A stretch of 64,000 nucleotides of DNA, from contig JBFXEW010000017.1 of NCBI GenBank assembly GCA_050179685.1, positions 49,863-113,862 of the forward strand, written 5' to 3'. The notes under the pieces were generated by a model. The model did not search any database, was not told the origin of the DNA, and saw nothing but the letters and a program-made list of their open reading frames with translations. Source of the stretch: GWE2-40-63 sp050179685. GTDB taxonomy: Bacteria; Bacteroidota; Bacteroidia; Bacteroidales; SZUA-534. Shown one piece after another: positions 17,117 through 26,170 of the stretch. The stretch's first letter is position 1. Each line of letters starts with the position of its first letter. Position numbers and translations under genes: made by a program.

Positions 17117-19360
17117 CTAATCATCAATCAACGATTGCTCATAGTTCAAATAAGCCAAAGCATAGCGAATTTCAGCATAACTCGCTTTATCGCCAAGAAC
17201 AAGCTTCACTGAACTAAGTTGCTGATTATCGCAGCTTTGAATTGCCTCCAGAATTAAATTAAGTTTGGTGGTTTTAAGTAATTCATCTACCTCAATCAAT
17301 CCTTTTTCAATACAATCGGCCAGGTGTTTTTCGATGGTAGAAACTGTAAATGAGCGTTTAGCAGCAATTTCATCTACACTTAAGCCTTGTTTAAAAAGAT
17401 CATAAGTTGCTACACGCGTATCAACTTTATCTTTGCTTTTTTTGGGTGTTTTTTCAATCGTCTTACGATTATCAGCCAACGATACACCAAGCGTTCCCGT
17501 CAATTGCTTTACGGAATCTTTATCTAACTGGGTATTATTCAAAGCCGATAAACAAAGTGCCTCAGCTTTACCTATAGCTACCAATTGCTCAAAAAATTCG
17601 CCTTCGAGCCATTGTAATTCCGTTAAATATTTTTTGGTTCCCCGTTCGCTTTTCACCAATTCCTTTTGCGCTTCAATTTCATGCAAAAGTTTATTAAATG
17701 CTGGTTGAAAATAAATCCTGGCTGCTTCGACTCGTTCGTACAATTTATTTAAATAAGTATTCTCTCCATGACGGATAATGCTTTGCAATTGGGACTGAAA
17801 CTTTATCCCAACTTCAATCAAAGGTGAAAGAGAATTACGCAGGTTGATAGCCCAACTTAGGTACTTTTGTTTTGCCGATTTATTTTCATCTTTTGTATAA
17901 CCGGCAATATGTTCCTGTAAACTCATTAACAAGCGGGAAAAGTTGAAAGAATCGAGAACCTTACTTTGTAAATACGATTGCGCCGACGAGCGTAGCAACT
18001 GCTCCAATTCTGCTTCAGCTTTTTGCTTACTCACAAACTGGTATAAAGCATCATCCATATCAGGGCCTTCGCTTACAATGGGGCGAGCCAATACCAATCC
18101 GTTTAAGGAGGTTAAGCGCGACAAGGCCACATAAATTTGTCCGGGAGCAAAAGCCTGCGAAATATCGAGCATGGCTTTCTCAAATGTTAAACCCTGACTT
18201 TTATGTATGGTTATGGCCCATGCCAGTTTTAAGGGAAAATGGATAAACTTACCAACTACCGTTTCTTCAATCTCGCGGGTTTCCTTGTTAAGCGAAAACT
18301 TCTTTTGCTCCCAGGTGTAGGGCTCAACCCAGGCAGCTTTACTACCATCGTCGAATTCAACTTTAATTGTTTTCCCGGTCATCTCGGCTACTTTACCAAT
18401 TTTTCCGTTGTAATAAGCATTCTCACCCGAATAATCGTTCTTTATAAACATTACCTGGGCATTTTTCTTCAGCTCCAGGGTAAAATCAACCGGATAAGTG
18501 TATTCGCTGAAATCGCCTTCAATAGTGGCATCAATAGTTTTCAATTCCCCATCAAGCAGTTCCAGTGCTTTTCGGTTTACAGCATCGGCTTTATAGTTAT
18601 GCGTGGTTAAATAAATATAACCACTGTGTTCCATCAGTTTAAATTGCGGGTTGCACTGTTTGTTTAGTAAGGCTATATCGGCAGGAGTAACCTCATTTAC
18701 GCGAAAATGATTTAATAAATCGATAAAATGCTGATCAGTTTGTCTGTAAATGGTACTTAATTCAATATAAACCGGAGGGTTGCTACCCAATGCTTTCGCA
18801 TTAAAGAAAAATACATTGGGATAAAAGGCATTCAGAATAATTCTTTCATCGTCTTTTACAACCGGAGGCAATTGCCACAAATCGCCAATAAAAAGCAATT
18901 GAAGGCCACCAAAAGCATCGCGTGAGCGCCGCACAAAACGCAAGACGGTATCAATGGCATCGAGCAAATCGGCACGCAGCATACTTACTTCGTCGATAAT
19001 CAGCAATTCAATTTCCTGAAGCAAGGCCCGCTTGTTTTTGTTCATGTGCAGGTTCTTTATCAGACTGGCCGGTGTAGTTAGCTGCGATTGAATGTTCAGC
19101 TGTGGTGGAATGGTGTTCGAAGGAATAAATGTTCCAAAAGGAAGGTGAAATAAGGAATGTAAGGTGGAACCTCCGGCATTTATGGCAGCAATTCCTGTGG
19201 GAGCTGCAATAAGCGCTTTTTTATGGGTTGTATTAATAATCTCTTTTAACAGCGTGGTTTTACCTGTTCCGGCTTTTCCGGTTAAAAATACGTGTTGGTT
19301 TGTAGCATTTACAAACCGGTTTACCCATTGTGCCGCCTGGTTCTCATCTAAATAATTCAT
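17117..19360 (-). CDS. PIF1-like SF1 helicase with C-terminal helix-turn-helix
   Basis: Start ATG at 19360 (MNYLDENQAAQW) is preferred over a TTG two codons upstream. The 747-residue protein has a PIF1/RecD-type core with Walker A FLTGKAGTGKTTLL near residue 30, 'APTGIAAINAGGSTLHSLF', Walker B LLIIDEVSML and FIGDLWQLPPV, then 'AITIHKSQGLTFEKA' and 'YVALSRLTSL'. A linker of mostly helix follows, and a C-terminal helix-turn-helix (about 650-700, 'TYDLFKQGLSVDEIAAKR') as in the HTH_40 family. It should unwind DNA 5' to 3', perhaps at G-quadruplexes, R-loops or stalled forks. It stands alone, 48 bp from the aminotransferase gene upstream. Confidence 0.9.
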   Translation of the reverse strand: MNYLDENQAAQWVNRFVNATNQHVFLTGKAGTGKTTLLKEIINTTHKKALIAAPTGIAAINAGGSTLHSLFHLPFGTFIPSNTIPPQLNIQSQLTTPASLIKNLHMNKNKRALLQEIELLIIDEVSMLRADLLDAIDTVLRFVRRSRDAFGGLQLLFIGDLWQLPPVVKDDERIILNAFYPNVFFFNAKALGSNPPVYIELSTIYRQTDQHFIDLLNHFRVNEVTPADIALLNKQCNPQFKLMEHSGYIYLTTHNYKADAVNRKALELLDGELKTIDATIEGDFSEYTYPVDFTLELKKNAQVMFIKNDYSGENAYYNGKIGKVAEMTGKTIKVEFDDGSKAAWVEPYTWEQKKFSLNKETREIEETVVGKFIHFPLKLAWAITIHKSQGLTFEKAMLDISQAFAPGQIYVALSRLTSLNGLVLARPIVSEGPDMDDALYQFVSKQKAEAELEQLLRSSAQSYLQSKVLDSFNFSRLLMSLQEHIAGYTKDENKSAKQKYLSWAINLRNSLSPLIEVGIKFQSQLQSIIRHGENTYLNKLYERVEAARIYFQPAFNKLLHEIEAQKELVKSERGTKKYLTELQWLEGEFFEQLVAIGKAEALCLSALNNTQLDKDSVKQLTGTLGVSLADNRKTIEKTPKKSKDKVDTRVATYDLFKQGLSVDEIAAKRSFTVSTIEKHLADCIEKGLIEVDELLKTTKLNLILEAIQSCDNQQLSSVKLVLGDKASYAEIRYALAYLNYEQSLIDD

Positions 19361-19414
19361 TAACAATTTATTTTATTAAAAAAGCATACGCTGCAATATA
19401 CAAAAACCAGCTTC

Positions 19415-20566
19415 TCATTTTATTGCCTGTTCTAAAAAATTAACGAGTCGCGCCATTCCTTCGTTCATTTGGTTCGATGCCAACGAAATGCGGATGTGAT
19501 TGGGCGCCCCAAAAGCTTCACCAGGAATTACCACTACCCCGTCGGCTGCTTTTGCTGCATGCAGGCAAAAGTCGTTTACCGACATTCGTATGTGATTACC
19601 CAGTTCCGGAAAAATGTAAAAACTACCCGTAGGATTTACAAACGGAATGTTTTGCGTAATTAAATAATGAGCAGCCAAATCGCGATTTTTCTTTAATACA
19701 CGATTGTAACCGGCAATACTTTGTTGGGTTTCGCCATTTACCACCGGAATGGCTGCATATTGATTTATTGTTGGCGGACAACTGATAACCGTAGCATTAT
19801 TTGAAGTAAAAGCCTGCGCCAGTTTCTCGTTTCGGGTAATTATCCAACCCACACGCAATCCAGCGGCTGCACCACTTTTTGATATTCCGTTTAATACAAT
19901 GGTCCGATCAAAAAATGCGGCAAAACTTTTTGCTGCTTCACCTTCGTAAACCAGTTGTTCGTAAATCTCGTCCGAGATTACGTATCCCCGGGTTAGTATG
20001 TTTTTTAATCCGCTTGCCAATAACTTTTGTTCCGATTCGGTAAAAACCCTGCCGGTAGGATTGGCCGGAGAATTTATCAACAATAAATCATCGGGTTCCA
20101 ATAAAGAAAACAGCTGGTCGAAATCAATTCCAAAATCAGGAGTTAATGGGTAGGTAATCACCTCTAAACCAAAATCAGCAGGAATTTTATGGTAGATGCC
20201 AAAGTTTATTTCGGGTATAAGCACTCGTCTTGCTCCCAATTTTACCAGGGTTTTTATGGTTGCATACAGCGCATTCTGCACACCAATTGTTACAACCACA
20301 TGAGCCGCTGTGTATGCGAAACCATCTGAACGTTGCTGTTTTTCGGCAATGGCTCTGCGCAATTCCGGCAAGCCGGCATTATCGGTATAAGAAGTGCCAC
20401 CATTAGTAATTGCATGCTCCATTGCTTTTAGTAAGCGGGCATCGACCGGAAAGTTCTTTAACTCACCCAGTCCGAGGCTTATAGCCGTTTCGTGTTTTGC
20501 CCGGTTAACCTTCCTGATAGCCGGTAAAGGAAATTGGGTGTTGGCTAAACGTTCGTCGATGAACAT
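19415..20566 (-). CDS. PLP-dependent aminotransferase, class I/II
   Basis: 383 residues of fold-type I aminotransferase. Key residues are visible: N169 in NSPANPTG, D199 and Y202 in ISDEIYEQLVY, the PLP-binding K230 in NGISKSGAAAGLRVGW, and the substrate-carboxylate arginine in 'PNHIRISLAS' near residue 362. The N terminus is slightly unusual ('GLGELKNFPVDARLL') but the family match is clear. It moves an amino group between an amino acid and a 2-oxo acid in the cytoplasm. Specificity cannot be read from sequence. It may share a transcript with the PIF1 helicase downstream. Confidence 0.9.
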   Translation of the reverse strand: MFIDERLANTQFPLPAIRKVNRAKHETAISLGLGELKNFPVDARLLKAMEHAITNGGTSYTDNAGLPELRRAIAEKQQRSDGFAYTAAHVVVTIGVQNALYATIKTLVKLGARRVLIPEINFGIYHKIPADFGLEVITYPLTPDFGIDFDQLFSLLEPDDLLLINSPANPTGRVFTESEQKLLASGLKNILTRGYVISDEIYEQLVYEGEAAKSFAAFFDRTIVLNGISKSGAAAGLRVGWIITRNEKLAQAFTSNNATVISCPPTINQYAAIPVVNGETQQSIAGYNRVLKKNRDLAAHYLITQNIPFVNPTGSFYIFPELGNHIRMSVNDFCLHAAKAADGVVVIPGEAFGAPNHIRISLASNQMNEGMARLVNFLEQAIK

Positions 20567-20763
20567 GGTAATTAAGGTTTAAAAATAAAAACTGATTCTT
20601 GCACTTTTGAAGATAAGCCACAACCGAATTAAGATAAAACCTTTAATGCTGTTTTACTCCTTATTTCTTAATTCTATCAATTACAATATTTAAAACAAAA
20701 GCTATTTACAGATACCTCTCTTTTCAAATGTGATTGTTTCTGATTTCTTATAATATTGTGAAA

Positions 20764-21312
20764 CTATTCGATTGGTTCTGCCATCTCCGTCTTTTTAATA
20801 AAACCAATTTCCAACAGCTTTTCAGATGGCGTAAAATTCATCAAAAGTCCTATAAAAAGTAATATTAACGCTCTATATATTATTGGTTTATATAAGTCTT
20901 TCATTTTTTCATGCTTTTTTGTCCAATACAACCCAAAACCAATAAAAATAAATAAGACAAAGTTACCTGTAACCAGCATTACATTCCATCCCGGATAACT
21001 TGAAATTCGAAAAAAGATCCCAACAACCAACATAGAAATCCCCCAATATCCAATATATTTCATAAAATTATCCACTCCTTGTTCAGCAAATATCTTAATC
21101 GGAGAAAATCCACGAAAGAAATATAAAGTTGATAACACCAAAAATCCTATAGTTAAGATAAAATTATTCTGGTCTGTGCTTGTAAAAAACAAAACTAACC
21201 CAACTACTGCTATCGCTATAAAAAGCATTTCCAATTTTTTAAATCTGGGTTCAATCCATTCTCCAATCTGAATTGCATTTAAAGCCATTAAATCTTCTGT
21301 TTTTTCTTTCAT
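20764..21312 (-). CDS. Five-helix membrane protein of unknown function
   Basis: I do not recognise this 182-residue protein. A soluble N-terminal stretch (1-28) rich in charged residues is followed by five hydrophobic helices at about 29-46, 51-69, 84-103, 109-128 and 146-164, with short charged loops. Most of the mass is in the membrane, and there is no enzymatic motif. Upstream (20567-20763) and downstream gaps hold nothing clear. It lies between the aminotransferase and MaoC genes on the same strand but spacing of 81-197 bp argues against a tight operon. Confidence 0.65.
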   Translation of the reverse strand: MKEKTEDLMALNAIQIGEWIEPRFKKLEMLFIAIAVVGLVLFFTSTDQNNFILTIGFLVLSTLYFFRGFSPIKIFAEQGVDNFMKYIGYWGISMLVVGIFFRISSYPGWNVMLVTGNFVLFIFIGFGLYWTKKHEKMKDLYKPIIYRALILLFIGLLMNFTPSEKLLEIGFIKKTEMAEPIE

Positions 21313-21393
21313 TCTAACTTAAATTACACCTAATGAGATTCTTATTAAAATTCAATTGCATTCCAAAGACAAACAATAATATTGTATGAATAA

Positions 21394-21861
21394 CTATTTA
21401 TTAAAATGATAAAGAAATACCACTTCGCCTTCGTAAGCGGGTTTTCGGTTTCCTTCAATTTCGAGTTTTACACCAATATTGGCTTTGGTAACGCCATGCA
21501 AATCAATCACATTATTCACACGGGCTACCAAACGCACGGTGCTGTTAACCAAAACCGGCTGATTAAACTTGAATTTTTCGATGCCGTAATTCACCTGCAT
21601 TTTTAAGTTTTGAACATCAACAATCTGATCCCATAAATAGGGTAAGACAGATAAGGTCAAATATCCGTGGGCAATGGCGTTGCCAAAGGGTGATTCAACT
21701 TTAGCGCGCTCGGGTTGGGTATGTATCCACTGATGATCGAGCGTAGCATCAGCAAACAGGTTGATCTGCTCCTGTGTGATTACCAGATCGCCTGAAGTAC
21801 CCAATTCCTTACCAATATACGCTTCAAGATCTTCAAAACTTTTTATTACCACTTTACTCAT
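21394..21861 (-). CDS. MaoC-family (R)-enoyl-CoA hydratase
   Basis: A 155-residue single hot-dog domain. The catalytic motif DATLDHQWIHTQPERA is present near residues 38-53, with D42 and H47 as the Asp/His dyad of R-specific enoyl-CoA hydratases, followed by 'FGNAIAHGYLTLSVLP'. It should hydrate trans-2-enoyl-CoA to the (R)-3-hydroxyacyl form in fatty acid or polyhydroxyalkanoate metabolism. A -7 element TATATTTG on the - strand at 21884-21891 places the transcript start about 16 nt before the ATG. It is divergent from nothing; the malic enzyme upstream ends at a terminator. Confidence 0.9.
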   Translation of the reverse strand: MSKVVIKSFEDLEAYIGKELGTSGDLVITQEQINLFADATLDHQWIHTQPERAKVESPFGNAIAHGYLTLSVLPYLWDQIVDVQNLKMQVNYGIEKFKFNQPVLVNSTVRLVARVNNVIDLHGVTKANIGVKLEIEGNRKPAYEGEVVFLYHFNK

Positions 21862-21943
21862 AATTCTAATTTTTCAGTTTGCACAAATATAGTGTTTTTG
21901 TGTTTTGGTATAAAAGCTAAAAGTGTGCTCTATTAAAAAAGAA

Positions 21944-21970
21944 AAAGCCCCCGGAAAAACCGGAGGCTTT
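21944..21970 (-). terminator. Terminator of the malic enzyme gene
   Basis: An 11-bp stem with one mismatch (21944-21954 with 21960-21970, GC-rich) and a 5-nt A/T loop is followed on the - strand by a T-rich run (TTTTTCTTTTTT). It begins 20 bp past the malic enzyme stop. Confidence 0.88.
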
Positions 21971-21990
21971 AACTCTTTAGGGGTAAACTT

Positions 21991-24276
21991 TTACAGTTTC
22001 ATTATTTCATCGGTGTAAGTTTGTGCACCAATAGCAGTAATGGCAGCCATATTTACAATCTCGCGAACTGATGCTCCCATTTGCAATACATTGATAGGTT
22101 TTTTAATTCCCAATAAAATTGGCCCGATAATTTCGGCATCGGTAATTTCCATCATCATTTTATAGGCAATGTTTCCAGAACTCAAATTTGGGAAGATGAT
22201 GGTATTCACATCGTTATCGCCAATTTTTGAGAAAGGAAATTTCTCCATCCGTATTTGCTTGTTAAACGCGTAGTTGGCCTGCATTTCGCCATCGACCATC
22301 AGGTCGGGATAATTTTCATGTAAGTACGATACCGCTTCGCGAACTACTTCAGGACTGCCTTTACGGGTAGAACCAAAGTTAGAATACGAAACCATGGCAA
22401 TAATCGGATCCATATTAAACTTGCGCACTTCGGCAGCAGTTAATAAGGTAGTGTCGATTAAGGTTTTTGCATTGGGCGTATGATTTACGGTAGTGTCGGC
22501 AAAAAAGAAGGTGCCGTTTTTGTTCATTACCACATACATTCCGGCAATATGATTCAAACTATTGTTGGTTCCACAAATTTGCAACGCCGGACGAATGGTA
22601 TTTGAGTATTTGGTAGAGTATCCGGCCAAAAATCCATCAGCATCACCGGCTTCGACCATCATAACCCCAAAATAATTGATATTGCGCACCAATTGCCGGG
22701 CTTCTTCCAGATTACTTCCCTTACGTTGACGTTTTTTAAATAAAATCTGCGCGTATTTCTCCAACCGATCGGTTTCAATTAAATCATGCAAATCGACAAT
22801 TGGAATATCGCACAATCCCGCACAGTTTTCGCGCATATTCGCCTCAATTTTAGCACGGTTTCCAATTAAAATCGGGTCGGCAATTCCCTGCTCCTTTATC
22901 ATAATTACCGCTTTCAATACATTGTAATTTTCAGCATCGGAAATGGCAATACGTTTTAATTGTTGCTTGGCTTTGGTGTGAATTACATCGGTAAGTTTGT
23001 TGTAAATTCCCATTTGTTTCATCAGTTTAATCCGATAAGCTTCCCAATCTTTAATAGGATGCAGTGCAACACCACTTTCCATGGCAGCTTTTGCTACAGC
23101 AGGAGCTACTTCGGTTATCAAACGGGGATCGAGTGGTTTGGGAATAATGTACTCGCGTCCAAAGGTCAGGTTTTTGCTTTTGTAGGCTGCATTCACCGTT
23201 TCAGGAACATCTTTTTTAGCCAGTGCGGCAATAGCATAGGTAGCAGCCTTTTTCATTTCCTCGTTTATGGCTGTTGCCCTGACATCGAGTGCTCCTCTGA
23301 AAATAAACGGAAATCCCAGCACATTATTAATCTGGTTGGGATAATCGGAACGGCCTGTGGCAAAAATAATGTCTTTACGGGCAGCTATCGCTTCTTCGTA
23401 TGAAATCTCAGGCGTTGGGTTTGCCATTGCCAGAACAATGGGATTATCGGCCATGGATTGAACCATTTCGCGGCTCAGGATATTTCCTTTTGATAAGCCC
23501 AAAAACACATCGGCTCCTTTAAGAACTTCCTCAAGCTTAATCAGTTTTGAATCCTTTGCAAAGTAACGTTTCTGCTCATTCAAATCGGTTCGTTGCACCG
23601 TTATCAGTCCTTTTGAATCGAGCATGTAAAGATTTTCCAATTTCACACCCAACGAAACATAATAACGGGCACACATAATTCCTGAGGCTCCGGCCCCATT
23701 AACAACTACTTTAACCGATTCAATTTTTTTCTTGGCCAGTTCAAGCGCATTCAGCAAACCGGCACCTGAAATAATGGCTGTGCCGTGCTGGTCGTCGTGC
23801 ATTACCGGAATATTCAATTCTCTAATTAATGTTTCCTCAATTTCGAAACATTCTGGAGCTTTAATATCTTCCAGGTTAATTCCCCCAAAAGTAGGGGCAA
23901 TGGCTTTTACTACTTCGATAAATTTCTTGGGATCTTTTTCGTCCAGTTCAATGTCGAACACATCGACATCGGCAAAAATTTTAAATAAAAGCGCTTTACC
24001 TTCCATCACAGGTTTACCGGCCAAAGCGCCAATATCGCCCAATCCCAAAACCGCCGTTCCGTTACTGATTACTGCCACCAAATTTCCTTTGGTAGTGTAG
24101 CGGTAAGCATCTTCCGGATTTTTTTCAATTTCCAGACAAGGTTCGGCTACGCCCGGCGAATAAGCCAATGATAAATCGTATTGCGTACTATAAGGTTTGG
24201 TTGGAACTACTTCTATCTTCCCCGGTTTTCCTTGCTCGTGATAACGCAGGGCTTCATCTTTTGTAAAAGTTGCCAT
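21991..24276 (-). CDS. maeB: NADP-type malic enzyme with phosphotransacetylase-like C-terminal domain
   Basis: The start is ATG at 24276 (MATFTKDEALRYHEQGKPGK); a TTG ten codons upstream is less likely. At 761 residues it has the long MaeB layout: malic N-terminal domain with QYDLSLAYSPGVAEPC and catalytic Lys in 'GKALLFKIFADVDVFDI', NAD(P)-binding domain (about 160-400) with 'VVNGAGASGIMCARY', and a C-terminal phosphotransacetylase-like domain (about 430-760). It decarboxylates malate to pyruvate, supplying NADPH. The PTA-like part is regulatory in characterised relatives and is not expected to be active. A TAAATTTG -7 element on the - strand at 24304-24311 lies about 27 bp before the start. 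Confidence 0.95.
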   Translation of the reverse strand: MATFTKDEALRYHEQGKPGKIEVVPTKPYSTQYDLSLAYSPGVAEPCLEIEKNPEDAYRYTTKGNLVAVISNGTAVLGLGDIGALAGKPVMEGKALLFKIFADVDVFDIELDEKDPKKFIEVVKAIAPTFGGINLEDIKAPECFEIEETLIRELNIPVMHDDQHGTAIISGAGLLNALELAKKKIESVKVVVNGAGASGIMCARYYVSLGVKLENLYMLDSKGLITVQRTDLNEQKRYFAKDSKLIKLEEVLKGADVFLGLSKGNILSREMVQSMADNPIVLAMANPTPEISYEEAIAARKDIIFATGRSDYPNQINNVLGFPFIFRGALDVRATAINEEMKKAATYAIAALAKKDVPETVNAAYKSKNLTFGREYIIPKPLDPRLITEVAPAVAKAAMESGVALHPIKDWEAYRIKLMKQMGIYNKLTDVIHTKAKQQLKRIAISDAENYNVLKAVIMIKEQGIADPILIGNRAKIEANMRENCAGLCDIPIVDLHDLIETDRLEKYAQILFKKRQRKGSNLEEARQLVRNINYFGVMMVEAGDADGFLAGYSTKYSNTIRPALQICGTNNSLNHIAGMYVVMNKNGTFFFADTTVNHTPNAKTLIDTTLLTAAEVRKFNMDPIIAMVSYSNFGSTRKGSPEVVREAVSYLHENYPDLMVDGEMQANYAFNKQIRMEKFPFSKIGDNDVNTIIFPNLSSGNIAYKMMMEITDAEIIGPILLGIKKPINVLQMGASVREIVNMAAITAIGAQTYTDEIMKL

Positions 24277-24656
24277 GTCAATTTTGGTTTTTGTTTTATG
24301 CTGCAAATTTACACAGCATTACATGAATTATATGATTTTTCTCAGTTTTATAAAACAGGTTTTATAAACATAAAATTTCAGGGTTTGGACTCAAATACTA
24401 GCTTGTTGATTTTTAGCATAATAAAAATACTGCTTAACAATATCTAATTTATAATAATTCCAAATTACGCAAAAGACAAACCCTGTTGGCTTCAGTTGAG
24501 TATACAAATTTGAATATTTGGGAAATTTGCTTAATATGGACTTTTGAAGCAGGAAAGTAACTAATCTTTGTAACAGCATATTCATCCAAAGTAAAATCTG
24601 AAGTATAAAATTTCATCAAAAAGAATTTTTAATTTATTAATGAAATATTTACATCC
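24277..24656. other. Divergent intergenic region, 380 bp
   Basis: AT-rich spacer between maeB and the porin gene. The only clear signal is the maeB -7 element at 24304-24311. A short open stretch on the - strand at 24391-24585 has no coding character. Confidence 0.5.
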
Positions 24657-26132
24657 ATGAGAAAGCTACACTTTTTTCCAGCCCTTTTACTTGCTTTTTT
24701 TGCCTTGACTCTTAATGCACAAGATGCGTTAAGACCCGCAGAACAGAGTAGTAATCCGTTATTAGAACAAGTAGTAAACCCCAATGATGCATCGCAATCG
24801 TTAGGTGAAGCTGATGGAATGCCAGTTAATAATGGCTCAGCCAATGAAATTTCAAACGCACAAACCCGTAGCGTTTTACCAGTGCTTGCGAATGAAGAAC
24901 CCAAAGAAGAAAAAAAAGACAGCTGGGGACTTAACCTGGAATTAAGACCACGAACTGAGTTCCGCAATGGATACAAAGCCTTAACCACAGCAACCAGTCA
25001 GCCGGCATTTTTAACCACTCAACGCAGTCGTTTGGGCGTAAGCTATGAGAACGATAAAATTAAATCGAACTTTGCAGTGCAGGATGTCCGCACCTGGGGC
25101 GATGTAAAAACCAAAGCAGACGCTCCTTCGCTCATGGTTTTTGAAGCCTGGATGGAAATGAAATTGCATGAAACACTGGCTCTTAAAGTGGGCAGACAAC
25201 AGCTAAAATATGAACAACAACATCTATTGGCAACCACCAACTGGAACAATGTCGCTACATCGCACGATTTGGCGTTATTAAAATTCAGGAAATCAGGTTT
25301 CGATGTGCATCTGGGTCTGGCTTATAACAACGATGCCGAAAAGAACTATGAAAGCAATTATCCGGTTGACCATTACAAAGCCATGCAATTCTTATGGCTT
25401 TCAAAAAAGTTTGATAACGGATTTGCGTTATCGCTGCTCGAAATTACCGAGGGCTTGCAGCCTGCTACTGCCGATTATACCTTATATTTCAGAAACACTA
25501 CCGGCTTACATATCGATTACTCTAATAAAGACCTGGGCTTGACTTTATCGGGTGCCGGATATTTACAAAGCGGAAAAGATAAGAACGGAACAAATTTAAA
25601 TTCTCATTTGATTCTTGCGTCAGCATCGTACCAGGCTACTGAAAAATTAAAAGCCAGCGTTGGTTTTGAATTCTATTCCGGAGATAACGCTTTAGATAGC
25701 CTAGATACCGAAAAGAATGCATTTAATAATTTATATGGTGCCGGACATGCTTTACGCGGAAGTATGGACTATTTTCTCACCGTTGATAATCACACCGATA
25801 ACGGAGGGTTAATGGATTTATACCTAAAACTGGATTATAATCTAAATGATAAAATTTCGACCAGTGCTGCCTATCATTATTTCTCACTTGCCAATAATGT
25901 TATCGACACCGAATACACCGGGACTGAAATAAAAGCTTTGGATAAACCCCTGGGTTCGGAAATTGATTTGTTACTAAATTATAAATATCACAAAACGCTT
26001 ACCATGAGCATGGGATACTCTGTAATGTTTGCTCAGCGTTCTCTAGCTGTTATTCGTGGAGGTGATTACGAGAAAGCCGGGCACTGGTTCTTTGTAATGC
26101 TTACATTCAAGCCCAGCCTCCTGTTCAAATAA
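24657..26132 (+). CDS. Outer membrane beta-barrel protein, alginate-export-like
   Basis: 491 residues. A signal peptide of about 21 residues ends in LNAQ. A Ser/Asn-rich linker (about 22-95) precedes a beta-barrel with the opening 'LNLELRPRTEFRNGYK' and 'QRSRLGVSYENDKIKSNFAVQD' cited in short parts: RSRLGVSYEN and AVQDVRTWGD. These are the hallmark of the alginate_exp/porin-like family in Bacteroidota. Alternating aromatic strands continue to a final 'AGHWFFVMLTFKPSLLFK' ending in an aromatic-containing C terminus. It should be a passive or selective outer membrane channel; the substrate is unknown. The chemoreceptor gene starts 38 bp downstream, so the two may be co-expressed. Confidence 0.8.
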   Translation: MRKLHFFPALLLAFFALTLNAQDALRPAEQSSNPLLEQVVNPNDASQSLGEADGMPVNNGSANEISNAQTRSVLPVLANEEPKEEKKDSWGLNLELRPRTEFRNGYKALTTATSQPAFLTTQRSRLGVSYENDKIKSNFAVQDVRTWGDVKTKADAPSLMVFEAWMEMKLHETLALKVGRQQLKYEQQHLLATTNWNNVATSHDLALLKFRKSGFDVHLGLAYNNDAEKNYESNYPVDHYKAMQFLWLSKKFDNGFALSLLEITEGLQPATADYTLYFRNTTGLHIDYSNKDLGLTLSGAGYLQSGKDKNGTNLNSHLILASASYQATEKLKASVGFEFYSGDNALDSLDTEKNAFNNLYGAGHALRGSMDYFLTVDNHTDNGGLMDLYLKLDYNLNDKISTSAAYHYFSLANNVIDTEYTGTEIKALDKPLGSEIDLLLNYKYHKTLTMSMGYSVMFAQRSLAVIRGGDYEKAGHWFFVMLTFKPSLLFK

Positions 26133-26170
26133 AAACAACAACCTAAACAAAAAAAATAAAGCAAGCAGTT

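Noticed and set aside
24391..24585. 64-codon - strand frame in the malic enzyme spacer
   Set aside because: No coding character, lies within the divergent promoter region.
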